Shown in pieces: positions 33,601-42,600 of a stretch of 64,000 nucleotides of DNA. Source of the DNA: Cydia pomonella. Lineage: Eukaryota; Arthropoda; Insecta; Lepidoptera; Tortricidae. A program made the translations under genes and the position numbers. The stretch is taken from the NCBI RefSeq assembly GCF_033807575.1, contig NC_084703.1, forward strand, positions 15,748,001-15,812,000, in the 5' to 3' direction. The notes under the pieces were generated by a model that made no database searches, was not told the DNA's origin, and worked only from the letters and a program-made list of their open reading frames with translations. Numbering within the stretch: position 1 is the stretch's first letter; each line of letters starts with the position of its first letter.

Positions 33601-36600
33601 GCATGGTAATGTGTATCATATATTTTTTTAGATTTTTCATTCTCTTATTTTAGAACTTACGGGGGGGGGGGGGGACACATTTTACCACTTTGCAAGTGTC
33701 TCTCGTGCAAACTATTCAGTTTAGAAAAAAATGATATTAGAAACCTCAATATCGTTTTTGAAGACCTATCCATAGATACCCCACACGTATGGGTTTGATG
33801 AAAAAAGATTTTTTGAGTTTCAGTTCTAAGTATGGGGAACCCCCAAAATTAATTGTCTTAATGCGGTTCATAGAATACATCTACTTACCAAGTTTGAACA
33901 GTACCTATAGCTCTTATAGTTTCGGAAAAAAGTGGCTGTGACATAAACGGAAAGACAGACGGACATGACGAATCTATAAGGGTTCCGTTTTTTGCCATTT
34001 GGCTACGGAACCCTAAAAACGGTGGATTGTTAACCCCCTCCTTTTTACAAGTCAGTTAAAAAGGCTCGTGATTCAAATTTTGTAAAGGTGGGATGTTGCA
34101 GGAAGAGCTTTAGTTAGTAGTAAACAACAAGAATTTTTTTTGAAAAGCTTTCGGAGTCCAAGTATTTTAATTCAGTACAAGTTGTTTATTTAGTCACCTG
34201 CAATAATTTACGAGCTGAATATACTGAGTATAGGTCATATTGAGCAACTTTTACTAGGTATGAGTTAATCCCAAAACCGCGAAACTCTCCATAGAAAATG
34301 TCAAGGTCGAATGGCCAAAATGTATGAAACAGCCAATTTTTTTCGCGACACCTACAGTAAAACAGTTGATTTAAGGAATTATAAAGAATTTTATTAAATG
34401 TTATGTATTACATTGCAACTTAACTGTATTATGTTTGAAAATAAGTGGAATATTCTCATGGGTTACCTGAATTTTTTGCATTACAAATTTATTTCAGTTT
34501 TATACGAGACAAGTTTTTAGGCATTATAAAGTATATTGAACCACTTTTCTAAGTTTGTTAATTAATTCCACAAAAACTTGAATTCGCCAAATTAACTGCA
34601 GGTACTAACGATCACTTCGCAGGTGTCGTAGGTCAAGAACCTGTGTTATTCCGCGGAACTATACATGATAACATAGCCATAGGCTACCCAGAAGCAACGA
34701 GGGAGGAAGTTATTAAAGCTGCTACAATGGCGTATGCACACGACTTTATCGTTAACCTGCACGAGGTAAGTCTATATATAGACTTAGGTACTTACCTATC
34801 AAAAGAATTTTGATAATTCGATAGAAATCGAAAGCGAACCGTTCATGTATTAATTTAATTCACATTTAAAGGGCTACGACACTGTGATAGGAGAACGAGG
34901 TGCGTTGCTCTCAGGTGGCCAAAAGCAGCGTATCGCAATAGCGCGATCGCTGCTGCGTGAACCGGCAGTTCTTCTTCTGGACGAGGCTACCTCTGCTTTG
35001 GATCCGCACTCGGAAAAGCAAGTCCAAGTAGCCTTGGACAGCGCTAGCGTTGGAAGAACTACGATTGTTGTGTCACATAGGTATGTTTACTGTTTTTAGT
35101 GTGCGAGTAAAGTTAATTTACTGTGCCCCCGCCAAAACAAGCAAAGCGAAGCGCAAGGGCACTAGGTACCTATCTTTTCTCGAAGCGCTTCGTCGTAATT
35201 TTGAACCCTCATAACTTGGGTTTGGGTTATATCACTTATATCAATAGTAGACTTATAAAGCATAAAAAAAATCCAAATGCATAGCTCTCATACTTTAGAT
35301 TTTATTCATGTCTAAAAAAACTCCGATTACGTCACTGACTCACTCACTCACTGATGATTATCAAAACCCTTGGGGTAGGTACTTCATGAAGTTCTAGGAA
35401 GCTGAAATTTGGTATATAGTATTAATACACAAACAACAACAAAAATTCAAAAACTTGATATTTTTTGCTCCTAAGAGGTTGAAAAGGGGCATGAAAATTC
35501 GTACCTATAGGGAATCAACAACCGCTGAACCAATTTAGTAGAAATTTGGTATGTAGATAGTTTTTGTTATGGGGATTTACACCCATGTGACGGTAGCGAA
35601 ACGGCCAAGCCATATATTTTGACTAAGGTTTAGAGTTTGTGAAATTAGGCCTTGTAGAGTTAGAAACTTGGCTCTACAAGAGATCTGATAACTTTTTGGT
35701 AGTGCGAGCCTTATGGTTTCGGCTTGGTAACATTTTACATGAAAATGTTTTTGATGGGATATTTTCTTCTAAATTAGGTATTTTTGTGATATTCAGATTA
35801 TCAACTATTGTGAACGCTGATCGAATTATATGCATGGACCAAGGGGCGATTGTTGAAAATGGCACTCACGAAGAGCTGATGAAGGCCAAAGGTAAATGAT
35901 TTCTTGTAAAAATGTCCTTACCGATTGAAAAAAAACTAGAAAAAAAAGCTAGAACAATGATGAAACATTATGCATGTTTACAGGTTTCTATCATAAGTTG
36001 GTAACAACCGGAAAGGAAGTAAAGGACCCTGATGTAATCGATACCTTACCGGAGGAAGTAGATGAAACGGGCGATGCAGACGAAGTAGCGGCTCTTGCTC
36101 CGCGTGTAGATGTAAAGAGAAAGTCTAATAGGAGGATTCACAGACACCACTCAATGAAAAAAGGTACCATCAGCCACCAGGCCACCATCAACACACACCA
36201 CCACACCACACCACACCACACACCACACCACACCACAGGCTTACCATCAGGCGGGCCGTATGCTTGTTTGCCACCGACGTAGTATAAAAAAGGTACAGTG
36301 ATGTTAAAAAATTATCCCTTTAATTCCGTACTCCAGACGTACTTAAAAATGTGGCTATAATATTTCAGACTCGCATGATTGGATGACTCCTCGAGGCTCT
36401 ATAAGTTCTGTGATATCCACTGGATTACAAAACTTTGTTTACAACTCCGATATCGTTGAAAGTGACGAGGAAAAGGATGACGACGACGAAGTAAGTTCAA
36501 ACCAAACAATAAGTATCACAGCGTATTATTACGGCGAAACGAACAAGGTTGTCACAAATATCTGAACTCTGTAGCTATAAGTATTATTTTTATGTATCTT

Positions 36601-39600
36601 TCTTCTTAAGTATTATTCCTTTATTTCTCTTTCTTCTTAGGATTATGTTTTTTACAATATGGATATAAAAGTAAAATATAAAAATACATTAAAAAATACT
36701 ATACAAAACACATACAAACATATTGTAAAAAACCTAACCTAGTGTGCCGCCAGCAGCGGGGCAGGGCCCAAGCTGCCAGTGGTCATGGCCGCAGAGAGAG
36801 GAACCGCCGGACTATCCGCGCCGTGTCCAAGATCACCGCCTTCTGCATCTGACCCTTGATCCAACCACCTAACGAGAGTCTCTCAAGGTGCTGGTCGAGA
36901 CTCTTCGCTATGAGACCGTTCGCTGAAACGACTATCGGGACAATGATCGCCGAATCAACATCCCACATGGCGGTTATCTCGTGAGCCAAGTCTAGGTACT
37001 TACTGGACTTGTCCTTCTCGGCTTTCACGAGATTCTCATCATGGGGGATGGTGATGTCGACGAGCACGGCCCGGCGTTGCGATCGATCTATTATCACGAT
37101 GTCAGGCTTATTGGCTACAATAGTCCTAAGTGCAATACATTGGCTACAATGTACACATATTGGCTACAATAGGGTGAGTACTTGTAGTACGGTACTTCGC
37201 GGTCCACAAGGCCGTATAGAAGAGCAAGTTGCTGGTGAATAATCCTGGCTACGAGATTATGTCTGTGCCAGTAGGTACTCGCGGTTAGCAAGATGAGAAC
37301 AACCGGAAATGATATGCTTGAGTGACTCTCTGGGACGGCGGCATGCCCGACAAATGTCGACCGTACCGTCCTTCAGGATATATTTCCGATAGTTGTTCGT
37401 CATCATCTAATTAAGTATTATTATTATTATTATATCTCCTTGGATTTCACGGGCCTATAAATCCCGGTCTTTTGATAGGCTTGCGTGGGGATATAGATCC
37501 AACACGTAGAGGCCTCTTGGGGAGCTTTAATGTCATGTAGAACGCCTGCTGGAACCCGTTCACAGGCGCAACAATAGACACCCATGAACCGGTCGCAACA
37601 GGCATTGGGACTATTGTAGTAAAGTGAACAGTATAACGGTCTATGGATTGAAGTTTAGGAGGACAATGAGACTTGGTTATTGCAAAGACGTCCGGACACC
37701 TGCCATAACAATGTTTTCACTAGTTATCGAGGCAGGCGGTGACTCGCCGCCCACTAGATGGGCCCCTGAAAATGCCGTCGTGAAGACGACCAGGAGCAAC
37801 ACCGGTGTGAGCGGCTCAGGGGTGTCGAGAGGTGTACGCCGCTTTCTACCCAGTGGCTGATAACAGCCACTGTGCCAACTTGCGTCTTATGCAAGTCTTA
37901 TTATTATTCTCTTTATTCATTTAATATCTTAGATTAGGATTTTTTATAATATGGATATAAAAGTAAAATATAAAAACACTTACAAAACAATACAAAAGAT
38001 ATAAACACATTATAAAAAAACCTAACCTAGGGTGCCGCCAGCAGCGGGGCAAGGCCCAAGCTGCCGGTGGTCAGGGCCGCAGAGAGAGGAACCGCCGGAC
38101 TATCCGCGCCGTGCTCAAGATCACCGCCTTCTGCATCTGACCCTTGATCCAACCACCTAGCGAGAGTCTCTCAAGGTGTTGTTCGAGACTCTTCGCTATG
38201 AGACCGTTCGCTGAAACGACTATCGGGACAATGATCGTCGAATCAACATCCCACATGGCGGTTATCTCATGAGCCAAGTCTAGGTACTTACTGGATTTGT
38301 CCTTGTCGGCTTTCACGAGGTTCTCGTCATGGGGGATGGTGATGTCGACGAGCACGGCCCGGCGTTGCGATCGATTTATTATCACGATGTCAGGTTTATT
38401 GGCTACAATAGTCCTGTCAGTGATAATAGATCGATCCCAATAGAGCGTGGCTCGACCATTTTTATTATTATTATTATTGTAAAGGCGCTAGACTGCTTGT
38501 CTAAAATTTTCAGTACTTGTTTATATGTACAGATACTTTTGATTCAATCAATCAAATTGATTGCGACTTATTGAAATTACTTAGATACTTAGCTGAAGTT
38601 GTACTTGTTATTTTAAATTATTTTTGCAGAAACTCAAACCGGTGAGCGATTGGGAGCTGATGAAATTGAATGCGCCAGAATGGCCATACCTGGCAGCCGG
38701 AGCTTTGGCCGCATTTTTGCAAGGTGCTTGCTTTCCTGTTTTCGCTCTTCTATTTGGATTAGCAAGCGGGGTACGGACCAAATCTATTTCTGTAGAACAT
38801 TTTTTTCAGTTTCATTAATAATAACTTAGGTACCTAACTTAATGGTAGTAAATTTTACACGCAGATTTTCGTTTCAAAAAATCATGACATGATAAGATAC
38901 GAAGCGGACTTTTATTCGGGCATGTTCATCGTGGTAGCCGCCATTGCTGGAATATCCATGTGTCTGCAGAGCGTCACCTTTACAAATGCTGGCTTAAAAA
39001 TGACCACGAGATTACGGCATCAATACTTCAGTAGTCTACTTAACCAAGTGAGTCTGTATATCTAGCTGCTAGTATTAATAAGACACTATAAACAACAGTC
39101 TGTAACGTGTAATTGTAAATTTGTACATACTGTTCTTTCAGGATATTGGCTATTTTGATAAAGATTCGAACACTGTAGGCTCGCTCTGTTCTCGTTTAAC
39201 TGGCGACGCAGCAGCAGTTCAGGGCGCTACGGGCCTCAGGATTGGTCTCATCCTGCAGGGTCTGAGTTCCGTGCTAGTCGGCTTCATCATGGCCATTTGC
39301 TACAACTGGAAGTTGACCCTTGTAGGGTCGGTTTTCTTACCGCTGGTGAGTACAATGTGATACGACACAATTTTGAAATAAGTGACAGACTTATTTGATT
39401 GAATTTGCAAGTTTAATCTTTTACCGTTGTTATTAAATGCAGATGGTTGGAAGCATCTGGTTAGAGGGGATTGTTTCCCAGCAGTCTCAAGAAAATGAAA
39501 CAGCAGCCCTGGAATTAGCAACATCAATAGCTACTGAAGCCATTATTAGTATTAAAACTGTTCAGAGTTTAGGTAAAGAACATAATACTTGTCTATGGGA

Positions 39601-42600
39601 CAAAATATCTTATACGTTGAGATCCTCCTTATAACAATCAACGTCGCCAATTTGCAGGTGTCGAATCCAAATTTTTAGGGAAGTTCAACAAAGAATTAAA
39701 GGCATCATGTGTTGCTGTCGCCAAGAAGTCACGCTGGCGTGGCTTAGTGCTTGGGCTGGGATTATACGTACCATTTCTGTCGTACTGTAGCGCGACGGTA
39801 TACGGCGCCACTCTCGTTGCGACGGACAATGTACCTTACCAATATGTGTTTTTGTAAGTATTTCGCTGATATCCTAGCTGTAAGTAAATCACTTCAGCTT
39901 AACTAACCTATATGTTCACTTAAGAATATAATGAAATGGTGATAATAATGTTACATAAATTAAATAATTCAGGAATGACGTTACATGATATTGTTACAGA
40001 GTTACGGAAGCCTTAATGTACGGCGCGTACATGCTCGGCCAGTCATTGGTGTATGCTCCAAGCTTCAACTCGGCTAAAGCAAGTGGAGCCCGCGTCTTGG
40101 CCGTCATCAATAGGGAGCCGAAGGTCGTAACAGCAAATGAGCTAAAGGACAAAAAAGATTGGGTATGATTTTCTTTAACGGGATGCTGTAAATTCCATTT
40201 AGAATTCAGTAGTAGGTAATTTAAGCCACGCAGCAGTGGCGGGCATATATAACTAGTTACTAACCCGTTTACCTATTTAACGACATTTGTGCACCTTAAC
40301 GAACTTTTATGACTTTTGGAGCGCCATCTGCTCTGAGCCTTGATTGTCATTTTTTAAGGTATCTACCGGACAATTCAGCTTCAAAGATGTAGAGTTCAGT
40401 TACCCGACGCGGCCACACATACGCGTGCTAAAGGGGTTGGACCTGCAGGTGGAGGCGGGCAAGACGGTGGCGCTGGTGGGCTCCTCGGGTTGCGGCAAAT
40501 CCACCGTGCTGCAAATGTTGCAGCGCTTTTACGATCCTGACTCTGGCAATATTGTAAGTAGATCAACCGACACAGAACGGTGCTGCTGGAGATTGGAATT
40601 TAATCAGATGTATTTTCATAACGCACCTATTGTTGAGCGATTTTCCACCGTTCGGAACTTGTTGGGCTTAATCAGTTATATTACAGTTATAACACGAAGA
40701 AAGTTTGAGAAACAAGCAAGCTTACCAAGTACTTATAATTATCCCTTTCCATAAAAAAGGTTTTGCAGCTTCTTGGCGTTATGTTTATTATTTACCTAGG
40801 GTGAAGTCACCAAAAGATGAAGAGTTCAGCGACTACCCCAACTTTACATTTTTTTTTTACATATGTTGGAACTTATTTGTATCAACTTTTATTTTTTAAT
40901 ATGATTCAGCATATAATCTAGATTAGAATTAATTATTCTAAATGCTCATATTGTAATTCAGTATTTTTATAAAAAATAACATATGGAAAAATAGGGCAAT
41001 TTGCCCTGCAGATCAACACGGTGCTCTATCTCTGAACGTTTTGACCCCAAAAGATGAACCTGTATAAAACTAAAATCAAGTACCCTAATATTTAACGACA
41101 TGATGCCAATAGATTAACTAGTATAGATAGAGTGTAACTTTGCCCCTTTTGTTAAATTCTGCCCACTGAGCAATTATAATCGGTAGCGAAAAAAGTGGTC
41201 TATAAAATCTCAGTTTAAATTCTTTGTGCTATAGAGAGGATTTTTTGTGCCACAGAAAAAAAGGTCTCATACATGATGGATATTTAGCCACTTAACATAG
41301 ACTCTTGCTCATCCGAGCTCAATTAATACTTTTCCACTATATTTTAAATATTCGAAATTTGAAACATTGCTCCTTAGAAATAAAATGCCCCAGGTAGAAA
41401 TTTGCTCCAAGAAAATATGATCCTCTAGTAAAGTGTTGAAAATGCTACCCAAAACATGAACGAACAAATTACTTGGTTCAAGTTTTGGACACGGTATTGA
41501 AGAAATTCATGTATTGTAATTGATCCCAAAAGATGAACTAACTAATTATCACAGCTCATCTTTTAGGGATACGATTTTTTGTTGAACAGCCCATACTAAA
41601 ATAAACCTCGAAATAACTGGGTTAAATAAAAGAAAGCTTCGTTTATCTTTTAGTAAAAAAATCATCAACTAGTCAATTTAAAATATAAATTATGCACATA
41701 CCTTTTCTATTACATTTTATACAAGCCTTTGAAAAAACAAGACCTTGCCCGAAAGTTGACCGCCGTTCATTTATTGGCTTAAGCATACAATATTGGAACC
41801 ATAACTTGAACTGCAAATATTTTAATAAAATAAGATAAAATATGCAATACTTGATAGCGAAAACGTTAGAGGAATTAGTCTAGAATCTTTTCTGTGTAAA
41901 ATCATGTAAGTAGATGCATAATTCAATTTTATACGCAATTATATACTTCGAAGCGCTAATCTTATTAGATCTCCATTCAAATGGCGATTTTGGTGTGGAC
42001 CACGCATTTTACGACCGCTCTCAGCCACACGCACAGCACAATTGTCTGGGAGTTTAAATGTCACCCTCGGCAATGTGTTGCCGCGTTAGGAAAAATTACC
42101 CTCAGGTGCGTAAAATAATGCACGATTTAATTACTTACATCGATTTTAAAGTCAATTGTTCATCTTTTGGGGGCCGGTCATCTTTTGGTTCCACTACCCT
42201 ACGTACTTAACATATTTTTCCGTTATCACTTATAACATATCATTAGTCTGATTGCGAATAATACCTTAATTTTTGTCATACAAATGTCGAAAAAGTTCCG
42301 CAAATACTCCAAAAAGCTGTTGCAGCTTTAGTATGAAAATGTATCTGCAACCGCAACCACTACCATATATCAGTTTCGTGACTTGTGTTCTCGTTCTGTA
42401 TCATCATAATGCCATCCGGAACTTTGATTGACATTGAAACTTATCCTTTTAGGAAATAGATGGGCGAGATATTCGGAACCAGTTGACATTGCCACGCCTT
42501 CGGAAGCAACTGGGCGTGGTGCAGCAGGAGCCGGTGCTCTTCGACCGCACGCTTGGCGAAAACATTGCCTACGGAGACAACAGTAGAAAGGTCACGACGA

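Noticed and set aside
35974..36282. Exon 14 extending to 36282 as one 102-codon frame
   Set aside because: The extra codons come from the inserted retroposon and end in a stop; the donor at 36164 joins exon 15 in phase.
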